This document shows positions 25,535-34,170 of a stretch of 64,000 nucleotides of DNA, one piece after another. Position numbers and translations under genes: made by a program. Position 1 is the first letter of the stretch, and the number at the start of each line of letters is the position of its first letter. The notes under the pieces are model-generated. The model had not been told where the DNA came from. It made no database searches and worked only from the letters and a program-made list of their open reading frames with translations. The stretch is taken from NCBI GenBank assembly GCA_965199055.1, contig CBDAQR010000003.1, positions 558,001 to 622,000 on the forward strand, in the 5' to 3' direction. This stretch comes from CBDAQR01 sp965199055 (lineage in GTDB: Bacteria; Pseudomonadota; Gammaproteobacteria; Pseudomonadales; Halieaceae).

Positions 25535-26489
25535 GCCGAAGACACCTATCGGGCTGATTAGTAACCCTGGCAGCGGCCATAATCGCGACCGCTTCCCAGC
25601 CATCGAGTCCCGCATCGCGCAGTGCAGCAACATTATCCATCGCGTCACCCGCGAGCCGTCGGAAATTGAATCTGTACTGCGCGAATTCTCTGCACAGCGG
25701 ATCTCCACCCTTGCCATAAACGGCGGTGACGGCACCGCATCGGCCATTCTTGGCACTTTGCTTGAGCACGATATCTTCACCGAGTTACCGAAAATAATTC
25801 TCCTACCCGGCGGCACGGCGAACATGAATGCCGGTGACATTGGGGTCCGAGGTTCGCTGACTCGCGCCGTCGAGACTTTCTGCCGCTGGTGCAACGATTC
25901 AAGGTCTGCTGTGCGCAGCGAGTATCGATCGCTCCTTCGCGTCCAGGAGGAGACATCCAACACCGTGACCTACAGCATGTTCCTCGGCGCCGGCGCTGTC
26001 ATGCAGGGCACCAAGTACGCGCACAGCGAAATTCATTCTCGCGGTCTGCGCGACGATTTTAGTCTGGCCCTGGGAACCGCTCGCACCGTGTGGGGCGTCT
26101 TTAGGGACGACCCCAGGTTTAATCAACACGTGCGCATTGGCTTGTCCATCGACGGTGAACCAGTGCGCGAACACGACACGCTCATTCTCGCGGTCAGCAC
26201 TCTCGAGCGACTAGCGTTTGGCATGCGCCCCTTCTGGGGTAGGGGTGCTGGACCGATTAAACTGACGCTAATGGAACAGCACTGCAGCAAATTTGTGCGA
26301 ACATTTATCTCGATCATTCGTGGCCGCCCCAATGCCAACGCCGTTGGCGAGTCCGGCTATTTCAGCCACAATGCCTCGCACATATGGCTGCAAATGCATG
26401 GCAGCCTGAATCTTGACGGAGAGATCATTCATGCCAATGGCCCGGTCTCAATCAACTCCAGCCCCGCACTGGAATTCATACAGCTATGA
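25527..26489 (+). CDS. DAGK-family lipid kinase, candidate ceramide kinase (CpgB-like)
   Basis: Phosphorylates a lipid hydroxyl with ATP. 320 aa with the DAGK catalytic-domain landmarks ISNPGSGHN, the nucleotide-binding NGGDGTASAIL and LLPGGTANMNA. The start is GTG 25527. In Caulobacter a DAGK-like enzyme, CpgB, phosphorylates ceramide during ceramide-phosphoglycerate synthesis; with a ceramide pathway present in this window, ceramide is a strong candidate substrate here. Diacylglycerol or undecaprenol remain possible. Coupled to the Tam41-like gene (ATGA at 26486). Confidence 0.78.
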   Translation: MTEPKTPIGLISNPGSGHNRDRFPAIESRIAQCSNIIHRVTREPSEIESVLREFSAQRISTLAINGGDGTASAILGTLLEHDIFTELPKIILLPGGTANMNAGDIGVRGSLTRAVETFCRWCNDSRSAVRSEYRSLLRVQEETSNTVTYSMFLGAGAVMQGTKYAHSEIHSRGLRDDFSLALGTARTVWGVFRDDPRFNQHVRIGLSIDGEPVREHDTLILAVSTLERLAFGMRPFWGRGAGPIKLTLMEQHCSKFVRTFISIIRGRPNANAVGESGYFSHNASHIWLQMHGSLNLDGEIIHANGPVSINSSPALEFIQL

Positions 26490-27424
26490 GCGACTACCCG
26501 CAGCCCGATAAACTGGACGCAGTCAGCGAGGCCGCGCTTGCCAGTCTGCTGGACACGCTGCAGCTCAAGCATAGAGGGGCGGTATGCGGCGCACTGTTGT
26601 ACGGCTCCTGCTTGAGAAGTGGCGACATCTACGAAGGGCTGGTCGACCTCTATCTGCTGGTCGACAGCTACACAGCCGCCTATGGCAATGGTTTGTTGGC
26701 CACGGGTAATTGGCTGCTACCGCCAAACGTCTTTTACGCTGAACATCACCATGAAGGGCGTCAGCTGCGCAGTAAAGTTACGGTGATTTCCCTGCAAGAC
26801 TTTCGCAGAGGATCCAGTCGCTCCTGGTTTGAATCCTACATCTGGGGCCGCTTCGCGCAACCGACACGCATCCTGATGGCGCGTAGCGAGGCAATACGTA
26901 CTGAAATAGAGGATTGCCTGCAACAATCGGTTAGCACCTTATTGGAGAGAACGCTCCCGGCGCTACCGGCCGAAGGCAGCCTGACCGATCTCTGGGAAGG
27001 CGCGCTGACGCTCAGTTATGGCACCGAGTTGCGCACCGAGCGCTCAGGTCGCGCCGCCGAACTGATCGCCAGCAACGCGCAGTTTTACCTTCAAGTCAGC
27101 CGCTGTCTGGGCGATTCGCTAAGCCTGCCGCTTGCAGTGTATGATGCCGGTAAGGAATGGCGTTACCACTGTGTCGTCAGCGACGGCCGAAGGCGCACAG
27201 CCCGGATTGCCTGGCGCGCACGTGGGGTTCAGGGCAAATTGATGTCTATCCTGAGGCTGGTAAAAGCCCTCTTCACTTTCGAGGGCGGGCTGGATTACAT
27301 CGCTTGGAAGCTGGAACGCCACTCCGGCCAGGCCATTGAAGTTCCGCAGCGGGTAAGGCAATTCCCACTGCTGTTCATGTGGCCATTTTTTTGGGGTTTG
27401 TACCGGCGCGGAATATTCAAATAA
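26486..27424 (+). CDS. Tam41-like nucleotidyltransferase, putative lipid-phosphate cytidylyltransferase
   Basis: 312-aa soluble or peripheral protein. The N-terminal region reads LLYGSCLRSGDIYEGLVDLY, a nucleotidyltransferase GS-x(n)-D-type pattern. The following KVTVISLQDFRRG and FESYIWGRFAQPTRIL resemble the KYGVVS...LYxAGRLQKPV core of Tam41, the CTP:phosphatidate cytidylyltransferase of mitochondria. It directly follows a lipid kinase, so together they could make a CDP-activated lipid (CDP-ceramide or CDP-diacylglycerol). The similarity was read by eye; a structure prediction would be decisive. Confidence 0.55.
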   Translation: MSDYPQPDKLDAVSEAALASLLDTLQLKHRGAVCGALLYGSCLRSGDIYEGLVDLYLLVDSYTAAYGNGLLATGNWLLPPNVFYAEHHHEGRQLRSKVTVISLQDFRRGSSRSWFESYIWGRFAQPTRILMARSEAIRTEIEDCLQQSVSTLLERTLPALPAEGSLTDLWEGALTLSYGTELRTERSGRAAELIASNAQFYLQVSRCLGDSLSLPLAVYDAGKEWRYHCVVSDGRRRTARIAWRARGVQGKLMSILRLVKALFTFEGGLDYIAWKLERHSGQAIEVPQRVRQFPLLFMWPFFWGLYRRGIFK

Positions 27425-27446
27425 TCGCGCCTGCCGGGGAAAAGAT

Positions 27447-28409
27447 ATGACCGTCACAACAACGGTAGATCTGCGCGTTGCCATCTGCGTGTGCACGCAC
27501 AGCCGCTCGCAGGGGCTGACGCGCTTGTTGGTGTCGATGCAGGACATTGAACTTAGCGGCTATAACCCCGACTCCGTAGAGCTCATCATTATCGACAACG
27601 ACCCCAACCCGGAGACCATCGCTATTTGTCAGCGAGCAGCGCCGCGACTCCCCATTCGGCTGCACTACGTCGAAGAGCCCGAACCCGGCATCACCCACGC
27701 GCGCAACCGCGCCGTTGCGGCAGCGCTTGCCCGCAACGCGGATTATGTTGCCTTTATCGACGATGACGACCAGCCACAGTCTGACTGGCTTATTCAGTTG
27801 CTCGACCGCCAGGCGGTTACCGGTGCCGATCTCGTTTTCGGTACCTGGGTACTCGACACACATATGCCGCAGTGGGCGCGAGAATCAGGCATTTTTCGCT
27901 CTCCAGTAAAAGCCAAGCACGAAAACAAGGGGGGACGTTATGGACTCCCCGGCTGCGCTTCGACCTGCAATGTGCTCATCGGTCGCGATATCCTCGAACG
28001 CGTCGCGACCACGGGAGAGATCTTCTCCCACACATTCCGGCTCAGCGGCGGAGAGGATAAGGATTTCTTCATCCGCGCCCACAGCCTCGGCGCTAGCCTG
28101 GCGTCAGCGGATATGTCCGTCATTCACCGCAATCATGAGCCAGAGCGTTATACCGCAAGAGGCTTGCTCAAGCGCGGGTTCAAGAACGGCTGCTCGCAGG
28201 TCGGCATGGCACGCTCACACGGCGATGGCAGCCGGGTGTACCGGCTTTTGGGCATCGCGGTCAGCAAGCTCCTTATGTCCTTGTTATTGCTGCCTTTTTC
28301 GATATTTTCCAAAGGCTTTTTCATGCACAGCCTGTACCGCATGGCGAAAGCAAGTGGCGTACTCTATACCTCTTTAACCGGGCGCAGCATTCACTACTAT
28401 TCACGTTGA
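27447..28409 (+). CDS. Family 2 glycosyltransferase
   Basis: Inverting GT-A glycosyltransferase, 320 aa. N-terminal VAICVCTHSRSQGLTRLL, ELIIIDNDPNPET, and the DxD-type FIDDDDQPQSDWL metal site are standard GT2. Later SGGEDKDFFIR fits the ED catalytic-base motif. A C-terminal hydrophobic stretch (about 266-285) may anchor it to the membrane. Twenty-two nt after the Tam41-like gene, so likely in the same transcript. Donor and acceptor unknown. Confidence 0.85.
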   Translation: MTVTTTVDLRVAICVCTHSRSQGLTRLLVSMQDIELSGYNPDSVELIIIDNDPNPETIAICQRAAPRLPIRLHYVEEPEPGITHARNRAVAAALARNADYVAFIDDDDQPQSDWLIQLLDRQAVTGADLVFGTWVLDTHMPQWARESGIFRSPVKAKHENKGGRYGLPGCASTCNVLIGRDILERVATTGEIFSHTFRLSGGEDKDFFIRAHSLGASLASADMSVIHRNHEPERYTARGLLKRGFKNGCSQVGMARSHGDGSRVYRLLGIAVSKLLMSLLLLPFSIFSKGFFMHSLYRMAKASGVLYTSLTGRSIHYYSR

Positions 28410-28497
28410 TAGGTCGACCAGATCAATAGAAAAATAGGCCCCTTTCCTTTATAGTTGCCCACCGTCAACCCAGCCCAAACCCCCTGAAAGCGACTCT

Positions 28498-29442
28498 ATG
28501 AAAGCCGGCGTATTCATTCAGACCAACCACAAGCAAATCACGGGCGCCATCGTGGCCGAACACGCCTTGCGCCGCTATTCCAGCAACAACGACAAGTTCG
28601 ATGTGCACCTGATGGACTCGCGCGACTATCCCATGTTTGCCGAGCACGAAGGTCAGGAGTATCTGCGCGACGGGGTTAAGCGCACCTGGTTGAATGACGA
28701 TCTCCAGTCTTTCACTCCCACGCGATTCATGCCGCCCAAACTGATGGGCTATGAAGGCCGCGCTGTGGTCATCGATCCCGATATATTCGCCACCACCGAT
28801 ATCTGGGAGCTACTCAGTCGCGACATGCAGGACAAGGCCATCATGTGTCGCATGCGCAGTGGCCCCAAGGGACTGGTCGATAAGTGCAAGGCCAGCAGCG
28901 TGATGCTGCTCGAGTGCTCCAAGCTGAAACACTGGGATGCCGAGGCCAAGTTTCGCGCTATGTTTGATTTCACCCAGGACTATCAGCCCTGGATCTGCTT
29001 AAAAGAAGAAGACGAATCAACGATCGACTATTTCGAAGCCGAGTGGAATGACTTCGACAAGTTCACGCTAGATACCAAGATGCTGCACACCACGCGCCGT
29101 AAGACCCAGCCGTGGAAAACCGGTCTGCCTACCGATTGGCGCCCGGCAGAGCGCTTCCGTCTATTCCCGCCCGCCGCCTGGATCATGCGCGCCCGACGTA
29201 AACTGTTTGGTGAATACGCGTTTCTTGGCAACTACAAGCAGCACCCGGACCAGAACCAGGAAGATTTTTTCTTTGCGCTGCTTAAAGAGTGCATTAACGA
29301 GGGCAAGATTAGCGAGGATTTCATTCGCAACGAGATGGCGCAAAACCATGTGCGCCATGACGCCTTCGAGGTGCTGGATCGCACGCCGGACCTTCCGCCG
29401 GCGCCCGCCCACCCGCTCAGCGCGCTGTCAAAAGCTGCCTGA
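28498..29442 (+). CDS. GT8-like glycosyltransferase, paralogue B
   Basis: 314-aa paralogue of the products at 21541 and 30675. It starts MKAGVFIQTNHKQITGAIVA, has the DxD-type VVIDPDIFATTD, SSVMLLECSKLKHW, a WNDFD box and LHTTRRKTQPWKTGLP. Its C-terminus NHVRHDAFEVLDRTP is nearly that of paralogue A. The last 26 nt overlap the convergent ELM1-family gene. Confidence 0.72.
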   Translation: MKAGVFIQTNHKQITGAIVAEHALRRYSSNNDKFDVHLMDSRDYPMFAEHEGQEYLRDGVKRTWLNDDLQSFTPTRFMPPKLMGYEGRAVVIDPDIFATTDIWELLSRDMQDKAIMCRMRSGPKGLVDKCKASSVMLLECSKLKHWDAEAKFRAMFDFTQDYQPWICLKEEDESTIDYFEAEWNDFDKFTLDTKMLHTTRRKTQPWKTGLPTDWRPAERFRLFPPAAWIMRARRKLFGEYAFLGNYKQHPDQNQEDFFFALLKECINEGKISEDFIRNEMAQNHVRHDAFEVLDRTPDLPPAPAHPLSALSKAA

Positions 29443-30505
29443 CAGCCGCGGCCGCACGCTGTAATTCATCGGCCTGGCTCGGAGCACTCTTCGCTTCTCC
29501 CGAGGACAGTGTAATCACCGGATAATCCTGTTCGGAATTCTGCAGCCAGATAGCCTGCCCTGACGCGATTAAGGCGTCCTGAATGCGCCCGATGTCACGG
29601 CGCATTCGCCGCGGCGCCAGCTTCATCGCCAGCCAATGACTGAGAGGCTTATAGCGCAGCAGATGCCAGCGCTGCCACCAGGGAAGATGTCCGTCTCCCG
29701 TATCGAAGATATACAGAGGCTTGGTGGTGGCGATCGCCTCGGCCAGCATCGACATCGACTCGCCGGTCACGATGAAGGCGTCTGCGGTCGCCAGGATTCC
29801 CTGATAGGGATTGTCCTGCCCACTGCCCCAGCGAAAACAGAAGTCCTGTTCACGCAGCTGAGCCTGCACAACATCTCCCGCTGCAAGCGGCGTTCTGGGG
29901 CTGTCCACCAGCATGAGACTGCCCCCCTGACTCTCGGCGAACACTCGCGCCGCTCGCCCCAGATTACGTGCTTTCTCTGCGGTAAAAACGTACTTCCCGC
30001 TATCTCCGCCCACCAGCAGCGCTATGCGCGGTCTTGGCATATAACGTACCGTGGGCTCAAACTGGTCCGCCGCTTCGGCACTATCGGCTGCGCTGCTTGA
30101 ACTCAGCGGCAGACCCAGCTGCAACACATTGTCCTGCTGCGGCAGAAAATACTGAGGGGTGGTGATGATCAGATCATAGCAACTCAGAGGCGCCCAGGGA
30201 CGTCCAACATGAACCAGCCGGGTGCGACCGCCGGACTGACGCTGAATCCAGCGCGCAACAGGCTCATTACGCCGCCCTGCGCTAATCACCAAATCAGGCC
30301 ACGGTGCCTGCAGTTCGCTGCTCAGGCTGCGGTCGATGCCCGCAAGCGTGACACGCAGGCTCAGGTGGGCGAGCAATTCCCAGGGGCGCGCAAAAATATG
30401 CTTCTCCTGCCAGGGCCATCCGAGGGCACCGGCCAGCGCCCGAACCTGGGTGTTGTCGCCCGCTTTCCGCCCCAGCAGGCACCACACTATCGGTGCATCA
30501 CTCAA
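29417..30505 (-). CDS. ELM1/DUF1022-family protein, paralogue A
   Basis: 362-aa member of the family annotated as mitochondrial fission ELM1, which has a GT-B-like layout. Signatures: GDNTQVRALAGALGWPW near the N-terminus, PWPDLVISAGRRNEPVARWI, VHVGRPWAPLSCYDLIITTPQY, and the C-terminal IVTGESMSMLAEAIATTKPLYIF resembling a nucleotide-sugar-binding loop. Two paralogues lie at 34167 and 40315. A glycosyltransferase role is plausible but unproven; bacterial function of this family is not established. Confidence 0.78.
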   Translation of the reverse strand: MSDAPIVWCLLGRKAGDNTQVRALAGALGWPWQEKHIFARPWELLAHLSLRVTLAGIDRSLSSELQAPWPDLVISAGRRNEPVARWIQRQSGGRTRLVHVGRPWAPLSCYDLIITTPQYFLPQQDNVLQLGLPLSSSSAADSAEAADQFEPTVRYMPRPRIALLVGGDSGKYVFTAEKARNLGRAARVFAESQGGSLMLVDSPRTPLAAGDVVQAQLREQDFCFRWGSGQDNPYQGILATADAFIVTGESMSMLAEAIATTKPLYIFDTGDGHLPWWQRWHLLRYKPLSHWLAMKLAPRRMRRDIGRIQDALIASGQAIWLQNSEQDYPVITLSSGEAKSAPSQADELQRAAAAVRQLLTAR

Positions 30506-30674
30506 TGAGTCTTTCCCCGTTTCATCCTGATCACAGAGCTGTGTCTCGTTCTATTCATGTCATGGCGTTCTAGGGCAAATGCTGCCGCGCGCTAAATATT
30601 GCCAATACCAGTCATTTATGAAAATCCTTGCGGGCGGTAGACTATCCCACAATTCCCTATCCGGACCACAGATC

Positions 30675-31562
30675 TTGAAACCAACGGTATTTATCCACAC
30701 TAATCACAAGCAGATGCTGGGCGCGATCATCTCCCGATACTCCCTGCAACGCAATTCGGCACATGCCGACAGTTTCGATGTGCGCTTCATCGAAGTAAAA
30801 GATTTCCCCTGCATGGCAGAACATGAGGGACTCAAATACCGCCGCGATGGCGAGATGCGCCCCTGGCTTAACAATGATCTGCAGTCATTCACTCCCCTGC
30901 GTTTTGCCCCGGCCCAGCTCATGAACTATGAAGGTCGCGCTGTGGTAATGGACCCGGATATCTTTGCCGTGGGTGATATCTGGGAACTGCTAAACCGGGA
31001 CATGCAGGGTAAGGCGATCATGTGCCGACCCAAATCCGGCCGCAAGGGGCGCAAGGGTGCCTACGCCTCCTCGGTTATGTTGCTCGATTGCGAGAAGCTG
31101 AAACACTGGCGCTTCGAAGCAGACTTTGCCGAGATGTTCGAGCCCGTCAAGCGCGACTACATGGACTGGATTTCGCTCAAGCTGGAGGATCCGTCATCCA
31201 TTGGATTGTTCGAAAACGAGTGGAATGATTTCGACAAGCTCACGGCTGACACCAAGCTGCTTCACAACACGAAACGGAAAACACAGCCCTGGAAGACGGG
31301 CCTTAAGATTGATTACCGACCTGCGGATACCTTCCAGCTGTTCCCGCCCCGGCATTGGCTGCGACGCGCTCGCCGGGCGCTGTTTGGCGACTACAAGTTC
31401 GCCGGCACTTATGCGGCCCACCCGGATCCCGCCCAGGAGACGTTCTTTTTCGGACTGGTGAAGGAATGCCTGGAGAAAGGCGTTATCAGTGAAGCGCAGC
31501 TACGCGATGAAATAGAACAGGGCCACCTGCGAGAAGACGCCTTCGAGCTGTTAGCTGCTTAG
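30675..31562 (+). CDS. GT8-like glycosyltransferase, paralogue C (TTG start)
   Basis: 295 aa from a TTG at 30675. This start makes the product begin Met-Lys-Pro-Thr then VFIHTNHKQ, aligning exactly with paralogue B (MKAGVFIQTNHKQ); the open frame continues to ATG 30618 or 30579 without homology. Contains VVMDPDIFAVGD, SSVMLLDCEKLKHW, WNDFD and LLHNTKRKTQPWKTGL. The C-terminus is shorter than in A and B. Convergent with sulfotransferase B, 6 nt apart. Confidence 0.7.
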   Translation: MKPTVFIHTNHKQMLGAIISRYSLQRNSAHADSFDVRFIEVKDFPCMAEHEGLKYRRDGEMRPWLNNDLQSFTPLRFAPAQLMNYEGRAVVMDPDIFAVGDIWELLNRDMQGKAIMCRPKSGRKGRKGAYASSVMLLDCEKLKHWRFEADFAEMFEPVKRDYMDWISLKLEDPSSIGLFENEWNDFDKLTADTKLLHNTKRKTQPWKTGLKIDYRPADTFQLFPPRHWLRRARRALFGDYKFAGTYAAHPDPAQETFFFGLVKECLEKGVISEAQLRDEIEQGHLREDAFELLAA

Positions 31563-31568
31563 GCCCGC

Positions 31569-32507
31569 TCAGCGATACGCATACAAGGCGTGCAACTGCT
31601 GCTCCAGTTGCGCGTCGATTTGTTCGACCTCGGCGTCGGTGAAGTAGTCTCGGTATCCACCCACCTTGGCACGGCGCACTTTGTAGCTATCGGGGTTGTC
31701 TTTGTCGCGCGGCATCATACGCCCGCCGGCTAGCCGAAACTGCTGCTTGCCCTCCATCTTCTTCATGTTGTCGAAAGATGAATAATCGACAGCCGCATTA
31801 ACATGGGTTTCGGTGGCTTCCACCTGCATAAAATCCAGCATCCGGCGCAGCTCCTGATGGGGCTGCGCGCGCAGGTCTTCGTAGCGAACAAGGTGGAAGT
31901 GATCGAGCTTGTCTGCCTCTTCTGCCCACAGGTTGAGATAGTCGCTGACCGCCTGCATCGAGCCACCATTGTCCCCGGTAACAAAATCAAACAGGCTAAT
32001 TTCCGAGCCGCGGGGTGGATAGTTATTGATCGCAACCTTGGTCGGCTTAATGCGGAACTTCCATTGAAAAAATTGTGAGACCGCAACATCGCGCGGATCG
32101 CGCGCCAGCAGGATCACCCGCTTGTGATAGAACGGTTTTTTCGAGGTGAAATCGCCGGTGAAATCCTTGATGTAGTTGTCGTGGGTGAAGAAGATCTTCG
32201 GCACTGCGCGATTAAGATTATGAAAGTTGTCAAAGCCGAGTATCGCGTTCTCAGGCAGCTTGTACATGACCCGGAACAGGTGGGAGATCATCACTCTCAG
32301 CCAGGTGCGCCCGCTCTTGCCGAAAGACACCACCACGATGTCGGCTTTTTGCAGTTTGTCGTACTGCTCCACGCCGCGCAGTTTACGTTCCTCGACCAGG
32401 ATCTCCGCCTCGGAGTGGCCGCGCATACGCCAGTGCAGCCAGCGCCTTGAGAGCTTCTTGCGCGCAGTTTGCAGCGCCTGACGCAGTGACTGTACGGCAT
32501 GTCTCAC
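31569..32507 (-). CDS. PAPS-dependent sulfotransferase B
   Basis: 312 aa from GTG 32507, which overlaps the stop of sulfotransferase C as GTGA; a longer frame to 32579 has no support. Motifs: SFGKSGRTWLRVMI (5'-phosphosulfate loop), LLARDPRDVAVSQFFQW (3'-phosphate site), HLVRYEDLR, RRAKVGGYRDYF. Nearly the same architecture as A and C, so tandem duplication is likely. Acceptor unknown; the neighbouring GT8-like and ELM1 genes suggest a glycan or glycolipid. Confidence 0.88.
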   Translation of the reverse strand: MRHAVQSLRQALQTARKKLSRRWLHWRMRGHSEAEILVEERKLRGVEQYDKLQKADIVVVSFGKSGRTWLRVMISHLFRVMYKLPENAILGFDNFHNLNRAVPKIFFTHDNYIKDFTGDFTSKKPFYHKRVILLARDPRDVAVSQFFQWKFRIKPTKVAINNYPPRGSEISLFDFVTGDNGGSMQAVSDYLNLWAEEADKLDHFHLVRYEDLRAQPHQELRRMLDFMQVEATETHVNAAVDYSSFDNMKKMEGKQQFRLAGGRMMPRDKDNPDSYKVRRAKVGGYRDYFTDAEVEQIDAQLEQQLHALYAYR

Positions 32508-33421
32508 TGCGCCACCTCCAAGGACTGATAGCCAAACATGGGATCGAGATCTGAGACCATTGATTCCAGCTCTGCGCACTGCTCATCCGTAAAGTAATCG
32601 CGATAACCACCCACTTTCGCCTTGCGTACTTTGAAAGATTGAGGATTGTCTCTGTCGCCCGGTTTCACCCTCGCGCCACTACCTTTGAAAAAGCCCTCCT
32701 GCTCTTTCTTCTTCATATTCTCGTAGGCGGCAAAGTCCACCGCATCCTGGATACCCTCTGCGGAGATGTCGGTCCCGGTAAAGCGGAAAATGTCTTCCAG
32801 CACTTTGTTGGGGTCGATGCGCATGTCTTCGTAGCGAACAATGAGGATCTCGCCATGCTCCGGGATAGCGCGCGCCCAGCCATTGAAGTAGTCGACAATG
32901 CGCGGTACGCCTGCCTCGGTATCCTGCACGAAATCCCAAACATCAATATCCGCTCCGTGCGCCGGATAGTCGTTGATGAACTTTTTGTTGGGACGCATGC
33001 GGTACTTCCACTGGAAAAACTGCGATACGGCCACGTCACGCGGGTCACGCACCAGGAGGACGATCTTCTTGCCCGCGAAATGGGCCTTGGATTCCCAATT
33101 ACCGGTGTAATTGCGCAGGTAATTATTGTGGGTGAAGAATACCGCCGGCAGCGAGGCGTCCTGCGCGCGAAAATTGTCAAAGTCGAGCAATTCGTCTTCC
33201 GCCAATTGGCCCTTAACCTGATAGGCACGGCTCAGCATAACCCGCAGCCAGGTACGCCCGGATTTGCCCCAACTCATCAGCACCCAATCGGCACGCTGCA
33301 GCTTCTGAAACTCCTCTCGGCCACGCAGCCAGCGCTCCAGGTTTTTGCGCTTGTCGCGCGGCAACCAGAAGCACAACAGCATAATGATATGGCGTACTAC
33401 GACACCTGCCTTGTCGGCCAT
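32504..33421 (-). CDS. PAPS-dependent sulfotransferase C
   Basis: 305 aa. Motifs: SWGKSGRTWLRVML, LLVRDPRDVAVSQFFQWKYR, LIVRYEDMR, RKAKVGGYRDYF. First gene of a two-gene minus-strand unit with sulfotransferase B (GTGA overlap). Its divergent neighbour is oxygenase B. The three very similar enzymes A-C probably share donor chemistry but differ in acceptor or regiospecificity. Confidence 0.88.
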   Translation of the reverse strand: MADKAGVVVRHIIMLLCFWLPRDKRKNLERWLRGREEFQKLQRADWVLMSWGKSGRTWLRVMLSRAYQVKGQLAEDELLDFDNFRAQDASLPAVFFTHNNYLRNYTGNWESKAHFAGKKIVLLVRDPRDVAVSQFFQWKYRMRPNKKFINDYPAHGADIDVWDFVQDTEAGVPRIVDYFNGWARAIPEHGEILIVRYEDMRIDPNKVLEDIFRFTGTDISAEGIQDAVDFAAYENMKKKEQEGFFKGSGARVKPGDRDNPQSFKVRKAKVGGYRDYFTDEQCAELESMVSDLDPMFGYQSLEVAQ

Positions 33422-33543
33422 TTCGCCTGCCTTTCGGGGCCCGTTCGGAAAGGCGGCGCATAATACAGTAAATCTTGATTTGCCGCACTATTCACGATGT
33501 ACGAGATTGCCGCGGAAGCCGCAGCGGCTTTAGAATCGCGCTC

Positions 33544-34170
33544 ATGTCTATGATCAATCTCGAAGCGCTGCGTCAGGCAGACCTGCACACCGACCCATTC
33601 GACTTCATGGTCGTCCCAAATTTCCTGAGCCAGGAGGTGCTGGGGCAGGTCAATGCAGACTATCCCGCCATCGATACCGCGGCCAATCACGCTCTGGAGA
33701 ACCTGGAGTATGGCGAACAGTTTGCTGCACTCATGGCGGAACTGCAGGATCGACCCTTTGCCGAGGCGCTCGGCGAGCGTTTCGATATGGAACTGGCGTC
33801 GCTGCCGACCACGGTCACGGTGCGCAAATACTGCGAACGCACGGACGGCAACATCCACACCGATCACAAAAGCAAGGTCATTACCGTGCTGGTCTACTTC
33901 AATGAAGACTGGCAGCACGAGGATGGCCAGCTGCGGGTGCTTCGCTCAAAGCAGGATATCGAAGACTATACCGCGCAGGTGCCGCCCCATGGTGGGACGC
34001 TGCTGGCGTTCCGACGCACCGATCACTCCTGGCACGGTCACACACGATTTGTGGGTGAGCGGCGCATGGTGCAGCTCAATTACCTGGATCAAAGTCCGCT
34101 GGCAGTCGCTGCTCAGCGGGTCAGTCGATTCGGGACGCACTTCATGAAGAACGTTCTGGGAATGCGTTAG
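33544..34170 (+). CDS. 2OG-Fe(II) oxygenase (oxygenase B)
   Basis: 208 aa from ATG 33544 (MSMINLEALRQ); ATG 33550 also possible. HTD in GNIHTDHKSKV and a distal His in DHSWHGHTRF give the iron triad, with an arginine for 2-oxoglutarate in GERRMVQLNY. It shares the DHxWH pattern with oxygenase A but is otherwise diverged. Convergent with ELM1 paralogue B (4-nt overlap). Confidence 0.78.
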   Translation: MSMINLEALRQADLHTDPFDFMVVPNFLSQEVLGQVNADYPAIDTAANHALENLEYGEQFAALMAELQDRPFAEALGERFDMELASLPTTVTVRKYCERTDGNIHTDHKSKVITVLVYFNEDWQHEDGQLRVLRSKQDIEDYTAQVPPHGGTLLAFRRTDHSWHGHTRFVGERRMVQLNYLDQSPLAVAAQRVSRFGTHFMKNVLGMR

